Positions 1 through 8,644 of a stretch of 30,405 bases of DNA are shown one piece after another. The stretch spans positions 1-30,405 of the forward strand of contig CAZEVI010000005.1 of assembly GCA_964515615.1 (NCBI GenBank), written 5' to 3'. The notes beneath the pieces are model-generated. The model saw only the letters and a list, made by a program, of their open reading frames with translations. It made no database searches and had not been told where the DNA came from. The first letter of the stretch is position 1. The number at the start of each line of letters is the position of its first letter. The DNA comes from CAZEVI01 sp964515615. GTDB lineage: Bacteria > Patescibacteriota > UBA1384 > XYA2-FULL-43-10 > CAINNR01. Both the position numbers and the translations under genes were made by a program.

Positions 1-1
1 G

Positions 2-565
2 TCTACCAGCGGTCTGTTATCGCGGTATGTGTCAGATATTAATAAATACCCGGGTTCGAACCAGGGTGATTTTGATCTTGGTTATCCGAGAGACTGGTTG
101 AAAAATAATCTTGAATGGAGTAAGTGGAATTTTTTAAGCAACACTATAACAGTTGCCGGAGGTTACACGGAAAGCAGTCTTTTGGGCCATGGGGGCATTG
201 TCCGGATTGTTAGCAGTAATGCCGGGATGATTGGAATTCATAAAACTTTGGCTAAAATTTCGCCACTGGGTGGATCGCCGTACAATTTGGCGCCAAACGA
301 TAGAATTCAAGTTACACTTCATATAACCAATTTAATTCCTAATCAAACAATGAATATTCGAGACGAAATTTTCAACGACGGCGCAGGTCCGCCTAAATAT
401 TTTACTTTGATTAGCGGGGGCAGTTCTTGTGTAATATCAGCCGGTTCCGCGACTTGTACTGTTGGCGTTAACGCAACTGCAAGTGAAGTGATGTGGACGC
501 TTACTCCAAGTTGCGCGACTAGTCTTTGCAGTCTCGATTTACGATATGTTTTGGAAGTACCTTAG
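2..565 (+). CDS. 5'-truncated surface/secreted beta-rich protein (C-terminal part)
   Basis: The frame is open from base 2 to the TAG at 563-565, so the gene very probably starts upstream of the window; a GTG at 29 is only an internal possibility. The visible 187 residues are rich in Ser, Thr, Asn and Gly. The second half alternates short hydrophobic stretches with turns and has four Cys near the end (motifs SSCVIS, ATCTVG, PSCATS and LCSLDL). This resembles an extracellular beta-sandwich of the DUF11 type stabilised by disulfides, but I do not recognise a specific family. It lies directly upstream of another exported protein and the pilus genes, which suggests a cell-surface or pilus-associated role. 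Function is inferred from context only. Confidence 0.6.
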   Translation, partial: STSGLLSRYVSDINKYPGSNQGDFDLGYPRDWLKNNLEWSKWNFLSNTITVAGGYTESSLLGHGGIVRIVSSNAGMIGIHKTLAKISPLGGSPYNLAPNDRIQVTLHITNLIPNQTMNIRDEIFNDGAGPPKYFTLISGGSSCVISAGSATCTVGVNATASEVMWTLTPSCATSLCSLDLRYVLEVP

Positions 566-623
566 AGATTGAAGAGCTGAAGAATTTCAAGTGTCTCAGA
601 AATGTTGTGTGGCAAATAAAGTT

Positions 624-1748
624 ATGATTTTAAAAAAATATATCTTTCTTTTTTTAGCATTGGTTTTAGCGGTTTTTGTACCGGTTTTTTCGGTTTCGGC
701 ACTTGACCTGAACCATGAACTGCCGATGCTAAATTGGGGGATGCCGTCTGCTTCGTGGACCGATTATAACAGAAATAATTTCACAATTTTTGCCGATCCG
801 GAGGCAACTGAAACGGTTCGCAATTCGGCACCTGATACTTTGCCCGAGCTTCTTTTTAACACAAATTGCGTTGTTAACGCGGCTTCAACCAGTCTTGTTG
901 GAATTAATCGGTGCATAAGTTTCAGCAATGTGACATCGATGAAAATTTACAATAGTAAAACATGGGCTAACTCAATGCTCAAATCGGCAACCGCGGTTTT
1001 TCGTTACCCTGACCGACAAATTATCGGTGATTCATTCAATTCCGATGGCAATTTCGCCTTTTGGGGCCGGCATTTGCGGCAGACTCCCGACAATTCAGAC
1101 TCAAATGCCCAATGGCAATTGCAGGGTTATTCGTTTAATCCGACGGCGCAAGCATATTGGGATACAAACGATCCGAGTAAAAATTCGACGATGACAGCGA
1201 CGATTAGCCGTTTGTTGCAAAATAGCAAAACTCTCTCGACAGGTGCTTTGCCCAGTGATTTTGATGGCGTTTGCCAAAATCCTGCGGCAACAATTACGAC
1301 CTGTCCGGAGATAAACCAGTATCCCGACGGTCGCATCTGGGACTTTAATTCGAGTATTAATACAACGGCAGTTACCGTTGGCGTTACTTTTAAATATCAG
1401 AAAAAATCTTCCATTATTGTTAAAGAAGGAAATTTACTGATAAAAAAAGCAATGACAGCGGCAAATGATTCATCAAGTATCGGCTTTATTGTTCAAGAGG
1501 GTGATGTGACAATTACAAATACATCGAGCAGTTTAATAAAGATCAAAACTTCGATTTTTGCTCCCAACGGAACAATTACCATCAACGCCGGCAGTGGAGG
1601 CATTGAATTGACCGGATCTTTTGTAGCCAAAAATTTTGTTTATAACGACACAGGAGGAATTAGTTTTTGGGAAGATTCTCGCGGGGAAAGTGTTTGGCCA
1701 CCCGGTTTCCGTGATTTGCAACCGCTGACAACCAAAAGTAAGCTGTAA
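624..1748 (+). CDS. Secreted protein of unknown function at the head of the pilus locus
   Basis: The protein starts with a clear signal peptide (MILKKY, then a long Leu/Phe/Val core, then a VSA cleavage site before LDLN), which favours the ATG at 624. The same frame also offers GTG at 591 and 609, and none of the three has a strong ribosome binding site. The mature part of about 345 residues has no membrane segment. Its last third is a series of short beta-strand-like repeats rich in Ile, Thr, Asn and Ser (roughly residues 260-350) that could form a beta-helix or a PilX-like C-terminal domain. It ends with the motif WPPGFRDLQPLT. The neighbouring pil genes suggest a pilus tip, adhesin or surface function. 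No enzyme motif was seen. Confidence 0.65.
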   Translation: MILKKYIFLFLALVLAVFVPVFSVSALDLNHELPMLNWGMPSASWTDYNRNNFTIFADPEATETVRNSAPDTLPELLFNTNCVVNAASTSLVGINRCISFSNVTSMKIYNSKTWANSMLKSATAVFRYPDRQIIGDSFNSDGNFAFWGRHLRQTPDNSDSNAQWQLQGYSFNPTAQAYWDTNDPSKNSTMTATISRLLQNSKTLSTGALPSDFDGVCQNPAATITTCPEINQYPDGRIWDFNSSINTTAVTVGVTFKYQKKSSIIVKEGNLLIKKAMTAANDSSSIGFIVQEGDVTITNTSSSLIKIKTSIFAPNGTITINAGSGGIELTGSFVAKNFVYNDTGGISFWEDSRGESVWPPGFRDLQPLTTKSKL

Positions 1749-1772
1749 AAGTGCAATTAAATAAAATTGCTA

Positions 1773-1802
1773 TTGCAGAAAAAAAACCAAATGTAGTATA
1801 AT
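1773..1802 (+). promoter_or_regulatory. Candidate sigma-70-type promoter for pilN-pilO
   Basis: A perfect TATAAT lies at 1797-1802, with a weak -35 TTGCAG at 1773-1778 (18-bp spacer). It sits in the AT-rich gap after the secreted-protein gene and about 40 bases before the next start. The -35 match is only 3 of 6, so the call rests mainly on the -10. Confidence 0.5.
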
Positions 1803-1841
1803 AACAATAAGATACTAATTTCCTGCGCATTTACCGTCTTT

Positions 1842-2468
1842 ATGGTCTTGCCGGGAACTCCGCCGTTGGCGGTTGTAGGAGGGTTAATGTTTGATGAAAA
1901 TCCGCAAACAGCTCATTCCGAAGAGCCGTTTTTGGAGATAAATACGCACGAAGATGAAGGAGGGCCTTCAACTCTAATTTTTATTTTCTCGATTATTATT
2001 ATAATAATTGTTAGCGGTTTTTTCGTCTATTATAAATATCGTACTCAATCGCAAGCGTTGGATCGCCAACAGGCATTGGAATCGACATTGAATCAACTAA
2101 ATTCCAACAATAACGAAGCCGTTGAAGAGACAGCCAGAAATATAAATCAGGCGACAACCATTCTCTCAACTGCCGCAAGGTCAAAATTTCTTTTCGATGC
2201 CTTTATTACCGACTTGGCTCATAAAATTACCAACGATAGCAAATTAAATTCGCTGGCAATCTCCGAAACCGGCGACTTGACGATCGATGGCGTTGGTGGC
2301 AGTTATCGCTCGGTTGCCGATTTGGCGATTTCGTTACAATCATCACCAAAACTTGACAACATTCAAATTGCCGGACTTTCAGAATCAACCGATGGTGGGA
2401 CCAGTCAAGTTACTTTTTCCATGACCGGTAAAATTAAAGATTGGAAAAGCTCAGGAGGCGGGGAATGA
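1842..2468 (+). CDS. pilN: PilN-like type IV pilus assembly protein
   Basis: This is a bitopic membrane protein: a short acidic cytoplasmic N-terminus, one strongly hydrophobic helix at about residues 45-66, a Gln/Asn/Glu-rich coiled-coil stretch (about 70-115), then a small alpha/beta domain of about 90 residues. That architecture, plus the following PilO-like gene, fits PilN, which with PilO forms the inner-membrane alignment complex linking PilM to the pilus machine. Sequence identity to classical PilN is too low to be sure from reading alone. An alternative start is the ATG at 1887, preceded by GGAGG at 1878-1882 with a short 4-base spacer; the ATG at 1842 lacks a ribosome binding site. 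The TGA stop overlaps the pilO start (ATGA). Confidence 0.6.
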   Translation: MVLPGTPPLAVVGGLMFDENPQTAHSEEPFLEINTHEDEGGPSTLIFIFSIIIIIIVSGFFVYYKYRTQSQALDRQQALESTLNQLNSNNNEAVEETARNINQATTILSTAARSKFLFDAFITDLAHKITNDSKLNSLAISETGDLTIDGVGGSYRSVADLAISLQSSPKLDNIQIAGLSESTDGGTSQVTFSMTGKIKDWKSSGGGE

Positions 2469-2992
2469 ACAAAAAAGATATAAATTTAATTTTGCCGGCG
2501 GTAACAATTGTTTTGGCAATTGGCGCCTATTTTCTCTGTAGCAATTATCTAATGCCGACAATCGGCGAAAATTTGGCTAAAGTTTCTGCTTATAACCAAG
2601 ATATTAGCGCTGCCGAAGAGAAGATCAGCTCAATTTCAACCACTGAAAAAATAATTTCCCAAATGTCCGATACGGTCAACAACTTACTAATTGCCATTCC
2701 TGATAGTGTTGATGCACCGAATGTAATTGCCGAAGTTGAAACAGTCGCCAACAAGAATCAGGTGGCTTTGTCCAGCATGACTCCGCCGGCAGTTTCTGCT
2801 GGCAACGCCAGTAATAGCGGTATGGCGGTCAATGTTAGCGTTAGTGGAACATATACCAATGTAAAGTCGTTTATCAATTCACTGGAAACCTCAATTCGAT
2901 TTTCCAAAATATCCAATATATCAATATCTTCATCCAATGAAGGCATTTCGGCAGCAATCAATTTCAATGTTTACAGTCGACCGGCTTCATAA
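2465..2992 (+). CDS. pilO: PilO-like type IV pilus assembly protein
   Basis: The start is the ATG at 2465, which overlaps the preceding TGA and has AGGAGG at 2453-2458 six bases upstream; this is clearly better than the in-frame ATG at 2441. The 175-residue product has a very short cytoplasmic tail, one membrane helix (about residues 8-28), a coiled-coil region with EEKISS, and a C-terminal ferredoxin-like domain. The motif TYTNVKSFINSLE is typical of PilO. In known systems PilO dimerises with PilN and aligns the platform and motor. Translational coupling with pilN supports an obligate pair. Confidence 0.75.
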   Translation: MNKKDINLILPAVTIVLAIGAYFLCSNYLMPTIGENLAKVSAYNQDISAAEEKISSISTTEKIISQMSDTVNNLLIAIPDSVDAPNVIAEVETVANKNQVALSSMTPPAVSAGNASNSGMAVNVSVSGTYTNVKSFINSLETSIRFSKISNISISSSNEGISAAINFNVYSRPAS

Positions 2993-3009
2993 TTTTTAAT
3001 CTTTTTTCT

Positions 3010-3282
3010 ATGAGAGAAAATGACATTTCAGAAAAGGCAATGATTGTATTTAGCGTAGCACTTTTGGTTATTATCCTTGGCGCTTTTGCCTGGATTTGGT
3101 TTGGGACTTCGCGCCCAAGTGCCGATGTCTACAAATCGACGGAAAATTTACAGCCGATTAGCGTTGCTAATTTCCGAAATCAAGCCAAGAAACTGCTCGA
3201 CGGTTTACAGAACAATTCCGGTATGCCAATTCTCGAGCCGACCGCCAAAGAAGGTCGAGACGACCCATTTGCCAGTCTTTAA
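3010..3282 (+). CDS. Small single-pass membrane protein in the pilP position
   Basis: The product has 90 residues: a 9-residue N-terminus, one membrane helix (about residues 10-31), a linker, and a C-terminal tail ending GRDDPFASL. The position directly after pilO, the single helix and the terminal D-P-F motif recall the end of PilP-type proteins. It is much shorter than classical PilP (about 170 residues) and has no room for the folded PilP domain. I therefore treat it as a pilus-locus protein of unknown mechanism. No convincing ribosome binding site precedes the ATG, which lies 17 bases after the pilO stop. A repeat element begins three bases after the stop. Confidence 0.6.
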   Translation: MRENDISEKAMIVFSVALLVIILGAFAWIWFGTSRPSADVYKSTENLQPISVANFRNQAKKLLDGLQNNSGMPILEPTAKEGRDDPFASL

Positions 3283-3284
3283 TG

Positions 3285-3540
3285 AAATTCTAATATCAAA
3301 ATTCTAAGTTCTAAACAAACTCAAATGATCAAATTTCCAGATATTATAGAAAATAAGACATTTGAATTTTGATATTGCTTTATCGTTTTGCCCACTTGGC
3401 ATTGCAAACGCTGTGTCAAACGGAGCGTGGCAATCTATTCAGTAGAGATTGCTTCGTTGTTCCTCCTCGCAATGACAAAAGTAAAAGAGTTAGGTAACAC
3501 CGATGTTTGTTTAGGGTTTAGAGTTTCGTATTTAGAATTT
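3285..3540 (+). repeat. MITE-like inverted-repeat element between the pilus genes
   Basis: The 271-base gap between the small membrane protein and pilB is almost wholly filled by this element. Its ends, 3285-3320 and 3505-3540, are imperfect inverted repeats of 36 bases: AAATTCTAA and CTAAACAAAC blocks on the left match GTTTGTTTAG and TTAGAATTT on the right. Inside, 3430-3436 (GCAATCT) and 3446-3452 (AGATTGC) form a small hairpin followed by a CGTTGTTCCTCCTCGC block. From memory, both the outer and inner motifs resemble noncoding repeats scattered through many candidate-phylum genomes. No transposase is encoded. A diverged relative lies at 7226-7397. Confidence 0.7.
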
Positions 3541-3553
3541 TGTATTTATAAAT

Positions 3554-6019
3554 ATGGATAGTCAAAAAAAAAATTTTTCAACTCTAGCCTCGCAATTTAG
3601 TGGCTTTTATCGGGCACTATCTTTGCAGTCGATTGTTGATGTTTTTGTTGTCCAAGGTTTGGTTTTGCCGGCCGACGGCGAAAAAATTAAAGCCAAATAC
3701 CAAAACAATCTGGCGATTGAGAGGTTTCTGTTATCAAACAAATTGATCTCACGCGAGGCTATTAACAAAGCGTATAGCATTATTTTAAAATTGCCCTTTA
3801 TTTCGCTCAGCAATGTTGCTATTCCGCCGGATGTAAAAAAGATTATCTCCGAAAAGTCGGCGAAAAAATTTCAGATAATTCCTTTTGCCAAAAAAGGCCA
3901 AGTTGTTAATTTGGCCGTTGCTAGACCGGGAGAACTTTTTGAATCCCAGAATCAAGCATTTGAGAACATTTTTAGAGAAAAAAACCTCTTTGTTGAGCTG
4001 TTTGTAACCACTCCGGCTGATTTGGCCGAGGTATTTTCTGCCGGCAGTGCCGCTTTGGAGCAGGGGAGTTTGCCGGTGATTTTTTTGCGCAACAGAAACA
4101 TTGATCCGAAAATTTTGCATCTTTTACCGCTGGATTTTATTCTAAAATATCGTTTGGCAATTTTTGAGCAGATTGGCCCGAAAATTTTTCGAATTGCCGA
4201 AGAAGACTCATCAAGCTCAAAAACAAAAAAAACCATTGAATATTTAAAAAGCCACAACGATTTAGATCTGGAAGAATTTTCGACTTCCAAAGATGATATT
4301 GATTACTTAATTTCGTTATACGGTCAAAAAGTAGCTGAATCAGACAGTTCTACTGAAAATGAACCACCAGCCGAATTCAGAGAGAAAAAAGATCAGGGTG
4401 GTGCTTTTGGCGGCTTATTTGATTCTTTAATTTCCGATAATAAATCGGGAATTGACAGTCGGAAAACTATAAAATCAAGTGGTGAAAATTCTCGCTCTGA
4501 AAGCCAAAAAAAAGACGGACTTGTTGAAAAACCGACTGCTGAAAATCATCAAAATCATTCTTTGTCGATTGAAGATCGAGCCAGATCGGAGTTGGAAGCA
4601 ACCAGAAAACTTCAGGAAGAGGAGAAAGATATTGGGAAGCTTCTCGGCAAAAACATCAAAACAATAGACGAGCTAAAAGAGATCTCCAAAGAAAATTCAA
4701 TACCTAAGTTTGTGGCGGCAATTATTAGTTATGCGCTTTCGTTAAATTCTTCTGACATTCACATTGAGCCGGAGGCCAAAAGATTGCGAATTCGTTGTCG
4801 AATCGATGGAATTCTGCGAGATGTTTTTCAAATGCCAACCGAATACGGGCCGCAGATAGTTAGCCGTGTCAAAATTCTTAGCGCTATGAAACTCGATGAA
4901 ACTCGAATTCCGCAAGACGGTCGTTTTTCGGTTAATTACTCCGATCGGGAAGTCGATGTCCGCGTTTCGGTTTTGCCAACCGTCTATGGTGAAAAATCAG
5001 TCCTTCGAATTCTAGATAAGGCTCAAGGCATTCGATCACTGGAAGATTTGGGGTTTGTCGGTTCGGCATTTAGAATTGTAACTGAGGAGCTTAAAAGACC
5101 TTACGGAATTATAATGTCCACCGGTCCAACCGGTTCGGGAAAATCAACAACACTTTACGCAATTTTAAATAGACTAAATCAGCCGGGTGTAAATGTGGTA
5201 ACTTTGGAAGATCCGGTTGAATACGAAGTTGCAGGAGTTAATCAGTGCCAAATTAAGCCAAAAATTGGTTTTACTTTCGCTGAAGGATTGCGAAGTATTT
5301 TGCGCCAAGATCCGAACATTGTTATGGTTGGTGAGATTCGTGATTCCGACACCGCTTCAATGGCGACACACGCCGCACTGACAGGACATTTGGTTTTAAC
5401 AACTCTCCATACCAATGACGCGGCATCAGCACTACCAAGACTTATCAACATGGGAGTTGAGCCGTTTTTGATTACTTCCAGCGTTAACCTAATCATCGCC
5501 CAGCGATTGTTGCGGAGAATTTGTCCAAAATGTCGCGAGAAAGTTGATATTCCCGAAGCGTTAAAACAATCACTGAAAAAAGAGCTGGAAAGCATTTCAA
5601 AAAATAATAAAGAAGATTTGTCCCGAGTTAAGGATTTGCAATTCTACCGCGGTCGAGGCTGTAAAGATTGCACCGAAGGATATCGTGGCAGAATTGGGAT
5701 TTTTGAACTTTTAATAATGAATGACAAAATTGAGAATTTAGCCGTTGCCAGACGACCATCTTCGGAAATTAAAGAAGCGGCCATTTCTGCCGGAATGCTA
5801 ACAATGAAACAAGATGGAATTTTAAAAGCTATTGACGGGCTAACAACAATAGATGAGGTGCTTTTAGCAACCGGCAATGCCGGTGTTGGTGAAGCTACTA
5901 TTTCAGCCGAAATCTCTAAGGACGAAAATTTACCGGTAGAGGCGACAAAAAAAATTGATGATCCTGAGGAAAAAACGCCGGAAGAAGCAGAAAGAGAAAC
6001 GAAAGACATTGAAAGCTAA
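3554..6019 (+). CDS. pilB: Type IV pilus extension ATPase PilB (GspE/PulE family)
   Basis: This is the hexameric cytoplasmic motor that drives pilin polymerisation. The Walker A motif GPTGSGKS is at residues 524-531, the Asp box at VTLEDPVEY, Walker B at 589-596 (IVMVGEIRD), and the His box at GHLVLTTLHTN. A zinc-binding tetra-Cys motif, diagnostic of PilB/GspE rather than PilT, is at C657, C660, C703 and C706. The N-terminal 230 residues resemble the MshEN/GSPII_E_N region. At 821 residues it is far longer than usual (about 560-580), owing to a low-complexity, charged Ser/Glu/Lys linker at about 225-370 and an acidic tail after 790. The ATG lies just downstream of a repeat element and has no clear ribosome binding site. 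Confidence 0.95.
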   Translation: MDSQKKNFSTLASQFSGFYRALSLQSIVDVFVVQGLVLPADGEKIKAKYQNNLAIERFLLSNKLISREAINKAYSIILKLPFISLSNVAIPPDVKKIISEKSAKKFQIIPFAKKGQVVNLAVARPGELFESQNQAFENIFREKNLFVELFVTTPADLAEVFSAGSAALEQGSLPVIFLRNRNIDPKILHLLPLDFILKYRLAIFEQIGPKIFRIAEEDSSSSKTKKTIEYLKSHNDLDLEEFSTSKDDIDYLISLYGQKVAESDSSTENEPPAEFREKKDQGGAFGGLFDSLISDNKSGIDSRKTIKSSGENSRSESQKKDGLVEKPTAENHQNHSLSIEDRARSELEATRKLQEEEKDIGKLLGKNIKTIDELKEISKENSIPKFVAAIISYALSLNSSDIHIEPEAKRLRIRCRIDGILRDVFQMPTEYGPQIVSRVKILSAMKLDETRIPQDGRFSVNYSDREVDVRVSVLPTVYGEKSVLRILDKAQGIRSLEDLGFVGSAFRIVTEELKRPYGIIMSTGPTGSGKSTTLYAILNRLNQPGVNVVTLEDPVEYEVAGVNQCQIKPKIGFTFAEGLRSILRQDPNIVMVGEIRDSDTASMATHAALTGHLVLTTLHTNDAASALPRLINMGVEPFLITSSVNLIIAQRLLRRICPKCREKVDIPEALKQSLKKELESISKNNKEDLSRVKDLQFYRGRGCKDCTEGYRGRIGIFELLIMNDKIENLAVARRPSSEIKEAAISAGMLTMKQDGILKAIDGLTTIDEVLLATGNAGVGEATISAEISKDENLPVEATKKIDDPEEKTPEEAERETKDIES

Positions 6020-6024
6020 TTTAA

Positions 6025-6054
6025 TTGACTTCGAAAGTTTTTCTCTGCTATCAT
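6025..6054 (+). promoter_or_regulatory. Strong extended -10 promoter for pilT
   Basis: TTGACT at 6025-6030 is followed after 18 bases by TATCAT at 6049-6054, which is preceded by TG one base upstream (TGcTATCAT). Both boxes are 5 of 6 matches. This would let pilT (and perhaps pilC) be transcribed separately from pilB, with a leader of about 80 bases. Confidence 0.65.
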
Positions 6055-6139
6055 TATATTAGGGAATATTAGGGAAGAAAAAATAACAGCGTCCGAGTTA
6101 ATATTTTTTTGATAAATTAGCAATAAAATTGGAGGGGAT

Positions 6140-7222
6140 ATGGGAACAACAGAAAACAGTCTTAGCAAATATCCGGCGTTTTCGCGCTTGCTTAGTTTGG
6201 CTGTTGCCAAAGGTGCCTCCGATGTTCACATTGTTGTCGGCTCCCACCCGTTGCTGCGAATTGACGGCCGACTTTTGCCGGTAACTTCCGAGCCGCTTCT
6301 TAGTTTGGAAAAAGTTAGTCAGCTACTTTCAGAGATTGCGTCAAAAGAGGTTATGGAAAAAGTTAAAAATAAAGTTGAAGTTGATTTTTCATTTCAATTT
6401 GAAAATAGCCGTTTTCGAACCAATGTTTATCTGCAAAAAGATTTGCCGGCGGCATCTTTGCGAATAATTCCGAGTGAAATAAAAACCTATACTGAACTTG
6501 GTTTACCGCCAATTGTCGAGTTTTTTACTTCTCAATCACAAGGTTTAGTAATTATCACCGGTCCGACCGGTCATGGAAAATCAACAACATTAGCTTCAAT
6601 GGTTCAGAAAATCAACATTGAACGACGCGAACACATTATCACTATTGAGGATCCGATCGAATATCTTTTCAAAAACGAAAAAAGTCTAGTCTCACAAAGA
6701 GAAATTGGCAACGACACCCAAAGTTTTCCGGCCGCTCTTCGAAGCGCTCTGCGCGAGGACCCAAACGTTATTTTGGTCGGTGAAATGCGCGATTTGGAAA
6801 CTATCGAATCGGCTCTAACGATCGCCGAAACCGGACATTTGGTTTTAACCACCTTACATACCAATTCGGCCGCTCAAACAATTGATCGAATTGTCGAAGT
6901 TTTTCCGGCTTATCAGCAACAACAGATTCGCAGTCAGCTGGCTTCGGTTTTGCTTGGAGTAATGTCCCAGCGTCTAATTCCAAAAATTTCCGGCGGACGA
7001 GTGGTTGCTTCGGAAGTAATGGTTACCAATCCGGCAATTCGGACACTAATCCGCAGTAATAAAATTTATCAAATTCCAAATGTTATTCAAACTTCGGCTT
7101 CGGAAGGTATGATTTTGCTCGATAAGGTTTTGGCCGAATTAATCTCCCGCGGCGACGTTTCGCTTGAAGATGCTTTGACTTGGTCGGTTTCGCCAAAAAT
7201 CTTGAAGATGATGATTTATTAA
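6140..7222 (+). CDS. pilT: Type IV pilus retraction ATPase PilT
   Basis: This is the twitching motor that depolymerises pili. The 360-residue length is normal for PilT. The protein shows Walker A GPTGHGKS (residues 141-148), the Asp box TIEDPIEY, Walker B ILVGEMRD, and the His box TGHLVLTTLHTN. The C-terminal PilT-type segment AIRTLIRSNKIYQI follows. It lacks the tetra-Cys motif of PilB. The ATG follows GGAGG at 6131-6135 with a short spacer. It has its own promoter in the 120-base gap after pilB, which suggests that retraction is controlled apart from extension. Confidence 0.95.
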   Translation: MGTTENSLSKYPAFSRLLSLAVAKGASDVHIVVGSHPLLRIDGRLLPVTSEPLLSLEKVSQLLSEIASKEVMEKVKNKVEVDFSFQFENSRFRTNVYLQKDLPAASLRIIPSEIKTYTELGLPPIVEFFTSQSQGLVIITGPTGHGKSTTLASMVQKINIERREHIITIEDPIEYLFKNEKSLVSQREIGNDTQSFPAALRSALREDPNVILVGEMRDLETIESALTIAETGHLVLTTLHTNSAAQTIDRIVEVFPAYQQQQIRSQLASVLLGVMSQRLIPKISGGRVVASEVMVTNPAIRTLIRSNKIYQIPNVIQTSASEGMILLDKVLAELISRGDVSLEDALTWSVSPKILKMMIY

Positions 7223-7225
7223 AAA

Positions 7226-7397
7226 ACAAATCCAAATTTAAAAATTCTAAATCCTAAACCCGAAATTCTAATCATGATAAAAAAATTCAAATGGCTAAAT
7301 TTATAACATTTTTTGTTTGTCTCGCAGTAGCGAACGAATAGGAATTAGGCAACGCCGGTATTGTTTGAAATTTAGGTGTTGTCGCTTAGAACTTTAT
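7226..7397 (+). repeat. Decayed copy of the 3285-3540 repeat family
   Basis: The gap between pilT and pilC carries AATTCTAAATCCTAAAC-type sequence at its left end. At 7321-7397 a stretch aligns, with many substitutions, to 3466-3545: shared blocks are CTCGCA, the TTAGG.AAC.CCG.T core and TTTAG.GTT. The left and right ends no longer pair well as inverted repeats, so it looks older than the copy upstream of pilB. It holds no open frame of note. Confidence 0.5.
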
Positions 7398-7406
7398 TGA
7401 TAAATT

Positions 7407-8609
7407 ATGATGCGATTTAAATACAGAGCAAAAAATGATCGCGGCGACGTTGTCGGCGGAATTGTTCGTGCCGACAATGTTTTAGCGGCCGAAAAAATTT
7501 TGCGGAACAATAATTTGGTAGCAGTTGATATCTTCCCAGAAACTAATCAAATTTTTTCGATTTTTGGTTTGCGGAGGAGAGTTTCACTGCGTGATAAATC
7601 AATCTTTGCCAATCAACTTTCAACAATGATTTCTGCCGGCTTATCGCTGCCAAAATCAATCAACATTATTGCCGCCCAAACCGAAAATCAGTATCTAAAA
7701 AGTATTTTCTATAATGTCAATCGCGATTTAGAAGAAGGATTAAATTTTTCTTTGTCGCTCTCAAAATACCCGAGCGTTTTTGACGAACTTTTTATTAACA
7801 TTGTTCGCTCAGGAGAATCAACCGGAAATTTGGAAACGGTTATGGCCAGATTGGCGGAAAAAATCGATAAAGATCAAAGTTTGTCGTCAAAGATGCTCTC
7901 TTCATTGATTTACCCATCATTTATTGTCGTAACAATGATTGCCGTTTCTTGGCTTTTGTTGGTCAAAATTGTCCCGCAAATTGAATCAGTTTTTGCTGAG
8001 GCCAATGCCGAATTGCCATGGGCGACGAGGGCTTTAATTGGAATATCCCATTTTTTATCTAATTATTGGTGGATTGTATTTTTGGTAATAATAATTATTA
8101 TCTTTGTTTTACGTGCTTACTTGGCAACTAATCAAGGAAAGCGAATGTATGCTAAACTTCAATTGAATATGCCCGGTTTCAAAAAAGTTTCTTCTGAGAT
8201 ATATATGGCCCGTTTTTGCCGGACAATCCAAATGCTTTTTGAATCGGGAGTTCCGCTCCTGGACGCAATAAATACCACTGCCAATGTTATGGTTAATACT
8301 TTTTACAAACAATCACTCCGCAGAATTTCCAAAGAAGTCCAAAAAGGTGTATCATTTAGTATAGAGTTGTCAAAAGATCCGCTTTATCCGTCGCTAGTTA
8401 GCCAAATGATGGCTGTTGGCGAACAAACCGGCAAGTCGGCGGAGGTAATGGAAAAGTTGTCAAAGTTTTACGAAGATGAAGCCGAAAATGCAATTAAAGG
8501 GGTTTATTCACTGGTTGAACCAATGACGATGATTTTGGTCGGAATTGGAGTCGGAGTTTTGGTTTTTGCCATTCTGGTTCCAATTTATCAAGTAGCCCAA
8601 TTACAATAA
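7407..8609 (+). CDS. pilC: Type IV pilus inner-membrane platform protein PilC (T2SSF family)
   Basis: The 400-residue product has the duplicated GspF/T2SSF architecture: an N-terminal domain beginning FKYRAKNDRGDVV, two cytoplasmic helical repeats (about residues 70-165 and 270-365), and hydrophobic helices near 170-190, 215-235 and 375-397. Signature stretches are FANQLSTMISAGLSL and its second-copy counterpart FCRTIQMLFESGVPLLDA. PilC is the platform that couples PilB/PilT rotation to pilin insertion. Translation may start at 7407 or at the adjacent ATG at 7410; no strong ribosome binding site is visible. Confidence 0.95.
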   Translation: MMRFKYRAKNDRGDVVGGIVRADNVLAAEKILRNNNLVAVDIFPETNQIFSIFGLRRRVSLRDKSIFANQLSTMISAGLSLPKSINIIAAQTENQYLKSIFYNVNRDLEEGLNFSLSLSKYPSVFDELFINIVRSGESTGNLETVMARLAEKIDKDQSLSSKMLSSLIYPSFIVVTMIAVSWLLLVKIVPQIESVFAEANAELPWATRALIGISHFLSNYWWIVFLVIIIIIFVLRAYLATNQGKRMYAKLQLNMPGFKKVSSEIYMARFCRTIQMLFESGVPLLDAINTTANVMVNTFYKQSLRRISKEVQKGVSFSIELSKDPLYPSLVSQMMAVGEQTGKSAEVMEKLSKFYEDEAENAIKGVYSLVEPMTMILVGIGVGVLVFAILVPIYQVAQLQ

Positions 8610-8644
8610 TGCAACAAACCGTGGTCGGTCGGTAGCATTCATAG

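Noticed and set aside
48..66. GGTTCGAACC flanked by CCC and GGG looks like a tRNA T-arm
   Set aside because: There is no acceptor stem, anticodon arm or D-arm at the right spacing, and the sequence is part of a continuous open frame.
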